Assembly (NCBI GenBank): GCA_002375695.1
Contig: DFMO01000010.1
Coordinates: 71,231 to 135,230, forward strand
Length of the DNA stretch: 64,000 nucleotides
Source of the DNA: Flavobacteriaceae bacterium UBA3591
Lineage (GTDB): Bacteria > Bacteroidota > Bacteroidia > Flavobacteriales > Flavobacteriaceae
Direction: 5' to 3'
Shown here: in pieces, positions 8,724-17,169 of the stretch
Numbering within the stretch: position 1 is the first letter of the stretch
Layout of the letters: every line of letters begins with the position of its first letter
The notes under the pieces: model-generated
Database searches by the model: none
Seen by the model: only the letters and a program-made list of their open reading frames with translations
Told to the model about the DNA's origin: nothing
Made by a program: the position numbers and the translations under genes

Positions 8724-8966
8724 ATGTTTAAGAAAGTTATAAATACACCTGGTTTTTGGAAATCGGTTTTTGCTTTAACCATAGCTTCGGCTGTGTTATT
8801 CACTATTATTAAATGGGCGTTAGATGGTTTTGACTTTGCATTTTTAACAGATGGCGACCCATTGTTGTTTTTAGTTTTAGTCTTAATTGGTTCTTTTTGT
8901 TATGGGTTTTTAGTAACTTTTGGAAAGTTTAGATCCAAATTGAAAGAAAACGAACCTCGAGAATGA
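8724..8966 (+). CDS. Small two-helix membrane protein, unknown function
   Basis: 80 residues. There are two hydrophobic segments, about residues 12-30 (SVFALTIASAVLFTIIKWAL) and 44-64 (LLFLVLVLIGSFCYGFLVTF), with a short charged tail. I do not recognise a named family. Its position, 3 bases after mazG and overlapping the aroA start by 4 bases (ATGA), shows that it is a translated operon member and not a chance frame. Confidence 0.75.
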   Translation: MFKKVINTPGFWKSVFALTIASAVLFTIIKWALDGFDFAFLTDGDPLLFLVLVLIGSFCYGFLVTFGKFRSKLKENEPRE

Positions 8967-10195
8967 AACTGGAGCTTGCACGTGGAAATTTCCCTTTAAA
9001 TAATATTTCGATTGATATTGGTGGTTCCAAAAGCGAATCCAACCGTTTATTAATTTTACAGTCGCAACTTGCTAATATTGGTATAAAAAACCTTTCGCAA
9101 AGTGACGATACAAAAGTATTGCAGGAAGCTTTAAAAGTTTCAAGAGGAATTATAGATATAGGCCACGCGGGCACTGCTATGCGATTTTTGACCGCCTACT
9201 TTTCGGCCCAACCAAATATTGATGTAATCCTAATGGGTAGCCAGCGCATGCACAATCGCCCCATAGGCGTTTTGGTAGATGCTTTACGAAAATTAGGCGC
9301 TAATATTTCATATTTAAAAACTGAAGGATACCCACCTTTAAAAATTATTGGTAACACCTTGGTAAAAGATATTGTATCAATAAATTCGGGGGTAAGTAGC
9401 CAGTATATTTCGGCGCTATTGCTTATTGCGCCTTCGCTTCCCAATGGACTAAAGTTAAGTTTGGATGGCAAAATTACATCATTGCCTTATATTGAAATGA
9501 CGCTTTCACTTTTAAAACAAACGGGAATTTCGAGTAGTTTTAACGGGCGGCAAATTACAATTTCACCAGTTAAAAATAAGGTAAGTGCTACGCTCCAAAT
9601 TGAATCGGATTGGAGTTCAGCCTCGTATTTTTATAGTTTGGTAGCTTTATCTAATAACTGTAAAATTACCCTTTTCAGCTTTAATAAAACAAGTGTACAA
9701 GGCGATGCGGCCCTAGTGCAAATTTATGAGGCATTGGGAGTAGAAACTACTTTTAATACGGTTAAAAAAACCATTACAATTTCAAAAAAGAAGGGCGAAT
9801 TGGCAGATACCCTTATGCTAGATTTATCAAACACACCAGATTTAGCGCAAACTATTGCAGTAACTTGTTTTGGCTTGGGGATTACTTGCCGTCTGTGGGG
9901 GTTGCAAACTTTAAAAATTAAGGAAACCGATAGGCTTTTCGCATTAAAAAACGAACTCGAAAAAATGGGCGCCTCGGTAAAAATTGACGATGAATCTATT
10001 TATGTAGAACGCCTTGGAGCAATTAAGGGAAATATGCAAATTGAAACCTACCAAGACCACAGAATGGCAATGGCATTTGCGCCTTTGGCGATTATTGTCA
10101 ATTTATCCATCGCCAATCCCGAAGTTGTATCAAAATCATATCCCAAATTTTGGCAAGATTTAAGCAAAACTGGTATTAATTGTGTTGAAAAATAA
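8963..10195 (+). CDS. aroA: EPSP synthase (3-phosphoshikimate 1-carboxyvinyltransferase)
   Basis: 410 residues, slightly shorter than the ~427 of E. coli AroA. Motifs: GGSKSESNRLLIL near residue 21 (substrate-binding Lys/Ser), HAGTAMRFLTAY near 71 (the usual NAGTAMR with N replaced by H), VSSQYISALL, SDWSSASYFYSL, KETDRL and QDHRMAMAFAPLA. It transfers enolpyruvate from PEP to shikimate-3-phosphate, step six of the shikimate pathway. It is the last gene of the operon, overlapping the small membrane protein by 4 bases. No strong terminator follows. Confidence 0.95.
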   Translation: MKLELARGNFPLNNISIDIGGSKSESNRLLILQSQLANIGIKNLSQSDDTKVLQEALKVSRGIIDIGHAGTAMRFLTAYFSAQPNIDVILMGSQRMHNRPIGVLVDALRKLGANISYLKTEGYPPLKIIGNTLVKDIVSINSGVSSQYISALLLIAPSLPNGLKLSLDGKITSLPYIEMTLSLLKQTGISSSFNGRQITISPVKNKVSATLQIESDWSSASYFYSLVALSNNCKITLFSFNKTSVQGDAALVQIYEALGVETTFNTVKKTITISKKKGELADTLMLDLSNTPDLAQTIAVTCFGLGITCRLWGLQTLKIKETDRLFALKNELEKMGASVKIDDESIYVERLGAIKGNMQIETYQDHRMAMAFAPLAIIVNLSIANPEVVSKSYPKFWQDLSKTGINCVEK

Positions 10196-10270
10196 AGCGT
10201 GAATTCGGTGAGTTTTTGTTGCATATTTTAGGCCGAAAAAAACATTTCGTAATAATAATCAGTTAATTAC

Positions 10271-10302
10271 TTGACAACGCCTAGTTGGAGGTTGTATATT
10301 TG
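10271..10302 (+). promoter_or_regulatory. Promoter of queA
   Basis: TTG at 10271-10273 and an exact TAnnTTTG (TATATTTG) at 10295-10302, separated by 21 bases. The first queA ATG is at 10335, so the leader is about 25 bases. Confidence 0.65.
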
Positions 10303-10334
10303 CAACTTTTTAAAATCTATAGACACTACGCATT

Positions 10335-11390
10335 ATGGGAATGAAACTTTCAAATTTCAATTTTGACCTGCCAAAGGAATTATTGGCTGAGTATCCGGCA
10401 CCAAACCGTGACGAGTCACGATTAATGGTTCTCAACCGAAAAACACAGACTATTGAGCACAAAATGTTCAAAGATCTAATTGATTATTTTGAAGAAGATG
10501 ATGTATTGGTAACCAATAATACCAAAGTTTTTCCAGCACGATTATTCGGAAATAAAGAAAAAACTGGGGCTAGAATCGAAGTTTTTTTACTTAGAGAGTT
10601 AAATTCTGAAACGCGTTTATGGGATGTTTTGGTAGACCCTGCTCGTAAAATTAGAATTGGTAATAAATTGTACTTTGGCGACGATGAAACACTTGTGGCA
10701 GAGGTTATAGATAATACCACTTCGCGCGGTAGAACTTTGCGTTTCCTTTTTGATGGTTCATATGAAGAGTTTAGAAATAAATTGACTGAGCTTGGCGAAA
10801 CACCGCTTCCAAAATATATAAAAAGAGAAGTTGAACCAGATGATGCAGATAGATATCAAACTATTTACGCAAAAAAAGAAGGTGCTGTTGCAGCGCCAAC
10901 GGCTGGACTTCACTTTTCAAAACACCTTTTAAAGCGTCTTGAAATTAAAGGAGTAAACGTTGCCGAAGTAACCCTTCACGTAGGTTTAGGTACGTTTAGT
11001 TCGGTTGAAGTTGAAGATCTTTCGAAACATAAAATGGACTCGGAAGAAATGGAGATTAATCAACAAGCCGTAGATATTATCAATAAAGGAATTGAAAGAA
11101 AAAAACGCGTATGCGCTATTGGTACAACAGCAATGCGTGCCTTGGAGAGTTCGGTTTCTTCAAACCACACATTAAATCCTTATAAAGGTTGGACAAATAA
11201 ATTTATTTTTCCACCGTATGATTTTAGCATTGCAAACGCTATGGTTACAAACTTCCATACGCCAAAATCAACCCTTTTAATGATGGTTTCTGCCTTTGCA
11301 GGTCACGACTTTATAAAAGAAGCGTACGCCGAAGCAGTAAAAGAAAAATATAGATTTTATACCTATGGCGACGCTATGTTGATTATCTAA
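10335..11390 (+). CDS. queA: QueA, tRNA preQ1(34) S-adenosylmethionine ribosyltransferase-isomerase
   Basis: 351 residues. It has the family N-terminus KLSNFNFDLPKELLAEYP and the conserved segments DESRLMVLNR, DVLVTNNTKVFPARL, APTAGLHFS, LHVGLGTF, KHKMDSE and NFHTPKSTLLMMVSAFAG. It transfers the ribosyl group of SAM to preQ1 in tRNA to form epoxyqueuosine. The start may be this ATG or the one two codons later (10341). It has its own promoter and is closed by a strong terminator at 11411-11440, so it is a monocistronic unit. Confidence 0.95.
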   Translation: MGMKLSNFNFDLPKELLAEYPAPNRDESRLMVLNRKTQTIEHKMFKDLIDYFEEDDVLVTNNTKVFPARLFGNKEKTGARIEVFLLRELNSETRLWDVLVDPARKIRIGNKLYFGDDETLVAEVIDNTTSRGRTLRFLFDGSYEEFRNKLTELGETPLPKYIKREVEPDDADRYQTIYAKKEGAVAAPTAGLHFSKHLLKRLEIKGVNVAEVTLHVGLGTFSSVEVEDLSKHKMDSEEMEINQQAVDIINKGIERKKRVCAIGTTAMRALESSVSSNHTLNPYKGWTNKFIFPPYDFSIANAMVTNFHTPKSTLLMMVSAFAGHDFIKEAYAEAVKEKYRFYTYGDAMLII

Positions 11391-11410
11391 AAACACTTAA
11401 GTTACTATTT

Positions 11411-11440
11411 AAAAAATCCCGATTAATATCGGGATTTTTT
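11411..11440 (+). terminator. Intrinsic terminator after queA
   Basis: Perfect stem ATCCCGAT / ATCGGGAT with loop TAAT, flanked by an A run and a T run. It may therefore work in both directions. Confidence 0.85.
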
Positions 11441-11523
11441 ATTTTACAAGCATTTGGCTTTTAATTGTCGGTTTAATCTTTTACCTTAGTAATCCTTTAA
11501 TTTTAAACTAACTACCTAATAGA

Positions 11524-13182
11524 ATGAGAAAATTAATACTTTTCTGCATTTTATGTTTTCACATGCTAGTTGCCTTTTCGCAAGGTGAAGGGGGCAATAT
11601 GCCCGAAAGTTGGGATTTAAATTTACAAGACCAGCCAGAGGTAATTGAGCTTCCGGCTTTGGATTACCAACTAATTGCCCAGCAAGACAGTATTAACGAT
11701 TTAGATAAATCACAGCCTTGGCGTTATGGCGTTGAAATTCCTATTGATATAAATTCGAACACCGATGGCCTGTGGACAACCTTACCAAATGGCGCAAAAA
11801 TTTGGCGCGCAACCATAGCCTCGACAGATGCTGTAAACCTAAGTGTTAATTTTGGCGATTTTTATTTGCCTGCCGGAAGTAGACTTCAGCTTTACAATCA
11901 AGAACGAACCGATATTACTCGAACTTTTACAAGTTTTCACAACCGTAAAGACGGTAAATTGGGTACGTGGTTTGTAGAAGGCAATACCATTTGGATTGAA
12001 TATTACCAACCGCCTGCTACAAGCGAGAATCCTAGGCTACAGTTGTCGAGCGTAATTCACGGTTATAGATTGGGCCGTGTAAATGCGGCGGTTAATGCCA
12101 GCCGTGGAATCAATGATTCTGGCGATTGTAATTACGATGTAAATTGTTCTATTGGTAACGATTTTGACGATAAAAAAGACTTAGTTAAAAAGGCTGTTGC
12201 CTTACTTAATTTAGGAAATGGTTATTTGTGTTCGGCAGCCTTAGTAAACAATACCAAAAACGATAAAACTCCTTTTCTATTAACCGCCAATCACTGTTTA
12301 ACCAATAGTAGTCCTGCGTTGTGGTCTGTTAGGTTCAATTGGGTGAGTCCTGCTCCCGTTTGTGGAACAAGTGGCAATAGTGGCAATGTTCAAACCAATT
12401 TTACCATTAGTGGGGCTAGCTTAAAGGCTAATAATAGTAAAAGTGACTTTGCGTTGGTTCAACTTTTTGAACAAATTCCAGATTCTTGGGATGTTGCATT
12501 TGCCGGATGGGATAATACCGATACCGATCCATTGTTTGAAGTAGGAATACATCATCCAAATGGCGATATTATGAAAATATGTAGAGACGATTCGGGCGCG
12601 ACTAAAGTAGATGCTAACGGTACCGATGTATGGTTAATTGGCGGTGGTAACCACGGAAGTGGAAACGGTTGGGAAATTGGAACTACCGAAAGTGGTTCGT
12701 CTGGTTCTCCTTTATTTGATGAAAATGGCCGAATTATTGGGCAATTGTTCGGCGGGCAATCTGCTTGTATTGGTTTAGAAAACAATAGAGAATACGATAT
12801 TTATGGTAGGTTTGGTGTATCGTGGAATGCGGGCAGCACACCACAATCGCGATTAATGGAATGGTTAGATCCAATAAATTCGGGTCAAACCACCGTTGAA
12901 ACTATTCAAAACCTCTTAAATATTCCGGAGTTCGACCCTATTGGCAACCTTAAAATATATCCAAACCCTGCGAGTACAACCCTTACAATTGTAAACAACA
13001 GATATCCTAATTTATCATATCAATTTATTAATGTGGTGGGACAACGTATACAGTCAGGTTCGGTTTCAAATACTATGAACACCATCAATGTTTCTAACCT
13101 AATGGAGGGTGTGTATTTTCTTTATTTGATAGATGAAGATTCCAAAGACTCTATCACAAAGAAGATAGTAATTCAAAAATAA
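11524..13182 (+). CDS. T9SS-secreted trypsin-like serine protease (lysyl-endopeptidase-like)
   Basis: 552 residues. Signal peptide MRKLILFCILCFHMLVAFSQ, a propeptide-like N-terminal region to about residue 195, then a chymotrypsin-fold domain with the triad visible: His in LLTANHCL (~258), Asp in SDFALVQL (~314) and Ser in ESGSSGSPLFDENG (~398). A cluster of cysteines (CNYDVNCSIG, CSAAL, CGTSG) resembles lysyl endopeptidases. The C-terminus, KIYPNPASTTLTIVNN through YFLYLIDEDSKDSITKKIVIQK, is a type A T9SS sorting domain, so export to the cell surface or medium is expected. The exact cleavage specificity is inferred only from overall resemblance. It is monocistronic, with a terminator on each side. 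Confidence 0.87.
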   Translation: MRKLILFCILCFHMLVAFSQGEGGNMPESWDLNLQDQPEVIELPALDYQLIAQQDSINDLDKSQPWRYGVEIPIDINSNTDGLWTTLPNGAKIWRATIASTDAVNLSVNFGDFYLPAGSRLQLYNQERTDITRTFTSFHNRKDGKLGTWFVEGNTIWIEYYQPPATSENPRLQLSSVIHGYRLGRVNAAVNASRGINDSGDCNYDVNCSIGNDFDDKKDLVKKAVALLNLGNGYLCSAALVNNTKNDKTPFLLTANHCLTNSSPALWSVRFNWVSPAPVCGTSGNSGNVQTNFTISGASLKANNSKSDFALVQLFEQIPDSWDVAFAGWDNTDTDPLFEVGIHHPNGDIMKICRDDSGATKVDANGTDVWLIGGGNHGSGNGWEIGTTESGSSGSPLFDENGRIIGQLFGGQSACIGLENNREYDIYGRFGVSWNAGSTPQSRLMEWLDPINSGQTTVETIQNLLNIPEFDPIGNLKIYPNPASTTLTIVNNRYPNLSYQFINVVGQRIQSGSVSNTMNTINVSNLMEGVYFLYLIDEDSKDSITKKIVIQK

Positions 13183-13210
13183 TTCAACATTTTATAAATC
13201 ACATTGTTAA

Positions 13211-13246
13211 GGCGCTTTTTCTAAATTTGAAAAAGTGTCTTTTTTT
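13211..13246 (+). terminator. Intrinsic terminator after the T9SS protease gene
   Basis: Stem GGCGCTTTTTC / GAAAAAGTGTC (two G-T wobbles), loop TAAATTT, followed by a run of T. It lies between the protease stop and the rlmN promoter. Confidence 0.7.
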
Positions 13247-13260
13247 ACTTTTAAATACAG

Positions 13261-13268
13261 TAATTTTG
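13261..13268 (+). promoter_or_regulatory. Promoter -7 element of rlmN
   Basis: TAATTTTG, an exact TAnnTTTG match, only 4 bases before the rlmN ATG at 13273. The mRNA would have almost no leader, so initiation would be leaderless or nearly so. Confidence 0.6.
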
Positions 13269-13272
13269 CACG

Positions 13273-14313
13273 ATGAATTCAAAGAAAAAAGATATACGTG
13301 CCCTTTCAAAAGAAGAACTTAGAGATTTTTTTGAAAGTATAGGCGATAAAGCTTTTCGCGGTACTCAAGTGTATGATTGGTTGTGGAGCAAAGGGATTCA
13401 TAGCTTTGATGAAATGACTAATCTCTCTAAGGAGACGCGAGCTCATTTAGACGAAAATTTCGTAATAAACCATATTAAGGTAGATTCTATACAAAAGAGT
13501 AATGATGGTACCATTAAAAACGCTGTAAAGCTGCACGATGACTTTGTTGTAGAGTCGGTTTTAATTCCTACTAAAAGTAGAACAACTGCCTGCGTTTCGT
13601 CGCAAGTTGGGTGTAGTTTAGACTGCAAATTTTGTGCAACTGCCAAGCTAAAAAGAATGCGCAATTTAAATCCCGATGAAATCTACGATCAAGTAGTAGC
13701 CATAGATAAAGAAAGTAAGTTGTACCACGACAAGCCGCTTTCTAACATTGTTTTTATGGGAATGGGTGAACCGCTTATGAACTACAAAAACGTGCTTGAA
13801 TCTATTGAAAAAATTACCTCAGACGAAGGTTTGGGTATGTCGCCCAAAAGAATTACGGTTTCTACCTCGGGCGTGCCAAAAATGATTAAAAAATTGGCAG
13901 ACGACGAAGTTAAATTTCACCTTGCCGTGTCTTTGCATTCTGCTATTCAAGAAACGCGAGAACAAATTATGCCATTTGCTAAAAATTTTACATTAGTAGA
14001 TTTACGCGAGGCACTTGAATATTGGTATCACAAAACGAAACGCAAAGTAACTTATGAGTACATTGTTTGGAGAGGTATTAACGATAAATGGGCAGACGTT
14101 GAAGCCTTGGTTACCTTTTGTAAATATGTGCCTTGTAAAGTAAATATAATTGAGTACAATCCTATTGATGACGGGCAGTTTCAGCAAGCTTCACCTACTA
14201 TTATTGAAGATTACATTCAAGCCTTGGAACACAACAGAATTCCGGTAACTGTTAGGCGCAGTAGAGGAAAAGATATTGACGCAGCTTGCGGACAATTAGC
14301 AAACAAACAATAA
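13273..14313 (+). CDS. rlmN: RlmN, dual-specificity 23S rRNA A2503 / tRNA A37 C2-methyltransferase
   Basis: 346 residues. A radical-SAM enzyme with the CxxxCxxC cluster motif in CSLDCKFCATAK (~115), GMGEPLMNY (~160), TVSTSGVPKMI (~196) and the C-terminal methyl-carrying cysteine in DIDAACGQLA (~338). The other mechanistic Cys is in TACVSSQVG. It methylates C2 of adenosine in 23S rRNA, and in some bacteria also in tRNA. The presence of both mechanistic cysteines and the absence of Cfr-specific features favour RlmN over Cfr. It is convergent with the next gene across a bidirectional terminator. Confidence 0.96.
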   Translation: MNSKKKDIRALSKEELRDFFESIGDKAFRGTQVYDWLWSKGIHSFDEMTNLSKETRAHLDENFVINHIKVDSIQKSNDGTIKNAVKLHDDFVVESVLIPTKSRTTACVSSQVGCSLDCKFCATAKLKRMRNLNPDEIYDQVVAIDKESKLYHDKPLSNIVFMGMGEPLMNYKNVLESIEKITSDEGLGMSPKRITVSTSGVPKMIKKLADDEVKFHLAVSLHSAIQETREQIMPFAKNFTLVDLREALEYWYHKTKRKVTYEYIVWRGINDKWADVEALVTFCKYVPCKVNIIEYNPIDDGQFQQASPTIIEDYIQALEHNRIPVTVRRSRGKDIDAACGQLANKQ

Positions 14314-14314
14314 A

Positions 14315-14340
14315 AAAAGAGCGGCAAAAGCCGCTCTTTT
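14315..14340. terminator. Bidirectional terminator between rlmN and the T9SS protein gene
   Basis: Perfect 11-bp stem AAAAGAGCGGC / GCCGCTCTTTT with loop AAAA. There is an A run on one side and a T run on the other, so it serves both convergent genes. Confidence 0.92.
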
Positions 14341-14361
14341 AAATTTTGAAAGATTGTAAAA

Positions 14362-15168
14362 TTAGTTTTTTACAATTCTAAAAGTTTTACTTGCTCCTTC
14401 AATAGAAACGGTAGCAATGTAAACACCAGACTGTAGTCCAGAAAGATTAACTGTTTCGTTTGTGTTTGCTAATTTTTGAGACACAACTTGTTGACCTAAC
14501 ATATTAAAAATAACAACATTATTCAAAGCGGTGGTTGCAGATAGGTTTAATTGGTTGTTTGCAACAAAATAATTAAAGCCATTAAATTCATTTGTTTCAA
14601 CAGATAAGACTCCTGAAACCATTACATCATCAATGGATAAAAAATCCATGTCGGTAACATCGTGGTGTCTAAAGGCAACATAAATGGTTTCTCCTGCTAA
14701 GCTAGAAACGTCCAACGTACGCTCATATTGAGTACCAGCATCGTTTGGATCGTCGTACACTTCATTAAAAGATACAGTCGCAGCTTCTAAATCTACAATG
14801 TCACTACTAGTACCTACATAGACGGTGTAATTCTCTTGGTCCCAAGTGGCAGCAGCTGCTTGTACTTTCCAAGATAATTGTACATCTCCTGTAGCCGGTG
14901 TTAAATCAATTGCTGGAGACACAATCCAGTTATCTGGAGTTAATGGTACGCTTTGCCAAGATCTCGAAATTAATGATACTGGTGTAACTGGAGTTCCATT
15001 GGCATCGGTAACTTCAAAAAGATCGGCCCAATTATTTCCGTCACCATCTTCATCGTAAAGTGTCCAATCTGAAACATCTTCTTCATTAAAATCGTCAAAA
15101 AAGTAAGTCGTCTGTGCATTCAACGCAAAGCCAGCAAATAATGCTGCCATTAAAGTAATTTTTTTCAT
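14362..15168 (-). CDS. T9SS-secreted protein with jelly-roll (choice-of-anchor J-like) domain
   Basis: 268 residues. Signal peptide MKKITLMAALFAGFALNAQ. The middle ~160 residues (TYFFDDFNEEDVSDWTLYD, then WIVSPAIDL and IYVAFRHHDVTDMDFLSIDDV) follow the choice-of-anchor J pattern, a beta-sandwich often found in adhesins and surface proteins. The C-terminal ~75 residues, NGFNYFVANNQLNLSA through GVYIATVSIEGASKTFRIVKN, are a type A T9SS sorting domain. A ligand cannot be named. It has its own well-formed promoter (15204-15233) and shares a terminator with rlmN. Confidence 0.8.
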   Translation of the reverse strand: MKKITLMAALFAGFALNAQTTYFFDDFNEEDVSDWTLYDEDGDGNNWADLFEVTDANGTPVTPVSLISRSWQSVPLTPDNWIVSPAIDLTPATGDVQLSWKVQAAAATWDQENYTVYVGTSSDIVDLEAATVSFNEVYDDPNDAGTQYERTLDVSSLAGETIYVAFRHHDVTDMDFLSIDDVMVSGVLSVETNEFNGFNYFVANNQLNLSATTALNNVVIFNMLGQQVVSQKLANTNETVNLSGLQSGVYIATVSIEGASKTFRIVKN

Positions 15169-15203
15169 GTAAATGTTTATTAAAGAGTTAATATTAATTT
15201 TCT

Positions 15204-15233
15204 CAAAAATAGATTTTAAGATAATAAACTCAA
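15204..15233 (-). promoter_or_regulatory. Promoter of the T9SS jelly-roll protein gene
   Basis: On the minus strand, TTG (15233-15231), a 19-base spacer, then TATTTTTG (15211-15204). Both boxes and the spacing match the Bacteroidota vegetative promoter. This sits in the 310-base divergent gap 15169-15478. Apart from this promoter and that of the next gene, I see only AT-rich sequence there. Confidence 0.75.
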
Positions 15234-15463
15234 GGTTTCTTGGCTATTTTAACGCATTTTAGAAGGTTCTTATTTTGGCTTTGTTTTGCGGAGTTTTAGT
15301 GTTATTTATTAACAAATAATACTATAAATTTTAAATAAAAATATTGTCTCAATGTCATTTTCATTTTTGTGTTAAATAAATAGTTAGTAGAAACTTTAAA
15401 AAATATACGTAATAAATTTTTTTAACCTGTATTGGCATTGTAAAACGATCGTGCATTTTTAAC

Positions 15464-15471
15464 TATCTTTG
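15464..15471 (+). promoter_or_regulatory. Promoter -7 element of the polyprenyl synthase gene
   Basis: TATCTTTG, an exact TAnnTTTG match, 7 bases before the ATG at 15479, again giving a minimal leader. Confidence 0.6.
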
Positions 15472-15478
15472 GGGTTTT

Positions 15479-16456
15479 ATGAAGATAGTTTCCCGCATAA
15501 AACTTCCTATTGAAAAAGAAATGGAGCTTTTTGAAAAAAAGTTTTCTGCTTCTATGTCTTCCAAAGTTTCGCTTCTCAATAAAATCACACATTATGTGGT
15601 AAATAGAAAAGGGAAACAAATGAGGCCTATGTTTGTTTTTCTTATTGCAAAAATGACAAACAATGGGCAAGTTAACGAGCGCACATATCGTGGGGCTGCC
15701 GTTATAGAACTTATACATACAGCCACTTTAGTACACGATGATGTTGTGGACGATAGTGACCGCCGCCGTGGATTTTTCTCGTTAAATGCGCTGTGGAAAA
15801 ATAAAATTGCCGTCCTCGTTGGCGATTACCTACTTTCAAAAGGGTTGCTGCTTTCCATAGATAACGACGATTTCGATTTGTTAAAAATTATTTCGGTTGC
15901 CGTGCGCGAAATGAGTGAGGGTGAATTATTGCAAATAGAAAAAGCTCGAAGACTCGATATTACCGAAGAAGTTTACTTTGAAATTATACGTCAAAAAACC
16001 GCAACTTTAATAGCAGCATGTTGTGCCATGGGAGCGCGCTCTGTAATGGCCGGAGATGAAGAGGTTGAAAGAATGCGAAAATTTGGCGAGCTAATTGGAA
16101 CGGCATTTCAAATAAAAGACGACTTGTTTGATTACGGAACAGACCATATTGGCAAACCCACTGGTATTGATATTAAAGAACAAAAAATGACGCTTCCTTT
16201 AATTTACGCCCTAAACAATGCCACGCCTCAGGAAAAAAAATGGTTGATAAATTCGGTTAAAAATCACAACAAAAACAAGCAGCGCGTTAAAGAAGTTATT
16301 GCTTTTGTAAAAGAACATGGCGGTTTAGATTACGCTATTCAAAAAATGAAAAGCTACCAGCAGGAAGCCTTACTTCTCTTAGAGTCTTACCCTCCTTCTC
16401 CCTACAAAGATTCGCTCGAACTTATGGTGAATTACGTAATTGACAGGAAAAAATAA
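15479..16456 (+). CDS. Long-chain polyprenyl diphosphate synthase
   Basis: 325 residues, all-alpha isoprenyl synthase fold. The first Asp-rich motif is in LIHTATLVHDDVVDDSDRRRG (~80-100; DDxxD) and the second in FQIKDDLFDYGTD (~215). GKQMRPMFVFL near residue 42 binds the isopentenyl diphosphate. It builds all-trans polyprenyl diphosphates, probably the menaquinone side chain in this respiratory group. Chain length cannot be read with confidence, so I give no symbol. It is monocistronic behind its own promoter. Confidence 0.9.
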   Translation: MKIVSRIKLPIEKEMELFEKKFSASMSSKVSLLNKITHYVVNRKGKQMRPMFVFLIAKMTNNGQVNERTYRGAAVIELIHTATLVHDDVVDDSDRRRGFFSLNALWKNKIAVLVGDYLLSKGLLLSIDNDDFDLLKIISVAVREMSEGELLQIEKARRLDITEEVYFEIIRQKTATLIAACCAMGARSVMAGDEEVERMRKFGELIGTAFQIKDDLFDYGTDHIGKPTGIDIKEQKMTLPLIYALNNATPQEKKWLINSVKNHNKNKQRVKEVIAFVKEHGGLDYAIQKMKSYQQEALLLLESYPPSPYKDSLELMVNYVIDRKK

Positions 16457-16602
16457 GTATATTATTCTTAAGTATATAAACTGAATTTCATATCATTTTT
16501 GGGCTTTAAAAACTCAAAAATTTCAACTTTTTTCTATCTCAGGCAACCAAATTGTAAAAACTTGCGTCTATAAAATAGAAGGCCTTAACAGCGAAGCGTA
16601 TT

Positions 16603-17169
16603 TTGAAAATTATACCCTTACATAAAGAATATTCACAGCTAATTGCAAAAGCAGCCAAAGACAATCGTCGTGCACAGCAACAGTTGTTTAAAATATTTGC
16701 GCCCAAAATGATGAGCGTATGTAGGCAGTATTTAAAAAATAACACAAAGGCCGAAGAGGTGATGCTAGCAGGCTTTTTTAAAGTTTTTAATCACTTAAAA
16801 GATTATAGAAATGAAGGCAGTTTTGAAGGTTGGATACGCAGAATTATGGTTAATGAGAGTATTTCTCAATTGCGAAAAGATAAAAAACTGCACTTTGTAC
16901 ACGAAGCAAAAATTGAAAATACCGAAGTGCACGCCACCTTTATTGAAACTAGTCTGGAAACAGACGAAATTCAAAAGATGATAGATAATCTCCCCGATGG
17001 TTACAGAACCGTTTTTATACTGTATGCCGTAGAAGGGTATAAGCATAGTGAAATTGCCGAAATGCTTCAAATAAATGAAAGTACCTCAAAATCGCAGCTT
17101 TTTAAAGCACGAAAAATGCTTCAAACCACAATTAAAAAACAAAATAATATAAGCTATGGCGCCTCATAA
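16603..17169 (+). CDS. ECF-type RNA polymerase sigma factor
   Basis: 188 residues. Sigma region 2 lies at about 25-95 (FAPKMMSVCRQYL, FEGWIRRIMVNESISQLRK) and region 4 at about 125-180 (LPDGYRTVFILYAVEGYKHSEIAEML, then the helix-turn-helix STSKSQLFKARKML). The start is TTG at 16603; the first in-frame ATG is inside region 2, so it would remove essential sequence. The next gene overlaps its 3' end by 14 bases and encodes a single-pass membrane protein that is the natural candidate anti-sigma factor. What signal it answers to is unknown. Confidence 0.9.
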   Translation: MKIIPLHKEYSQLIAKAAKDNRRAQQQLFKIFAPKMMSVCRQYLKNNTKAEEVMLAGFFKVFNHLKDYRNEGSFEGWIRRIMVNESISQLRKDKKLHFVHEAKIENTEVHATFIETSLETDEIQKMIDNLPDGYRTVFILYAVEGYKHSEIAEMLQINESTSKSQLFKARKMLQTTIKKQNNISYGAS

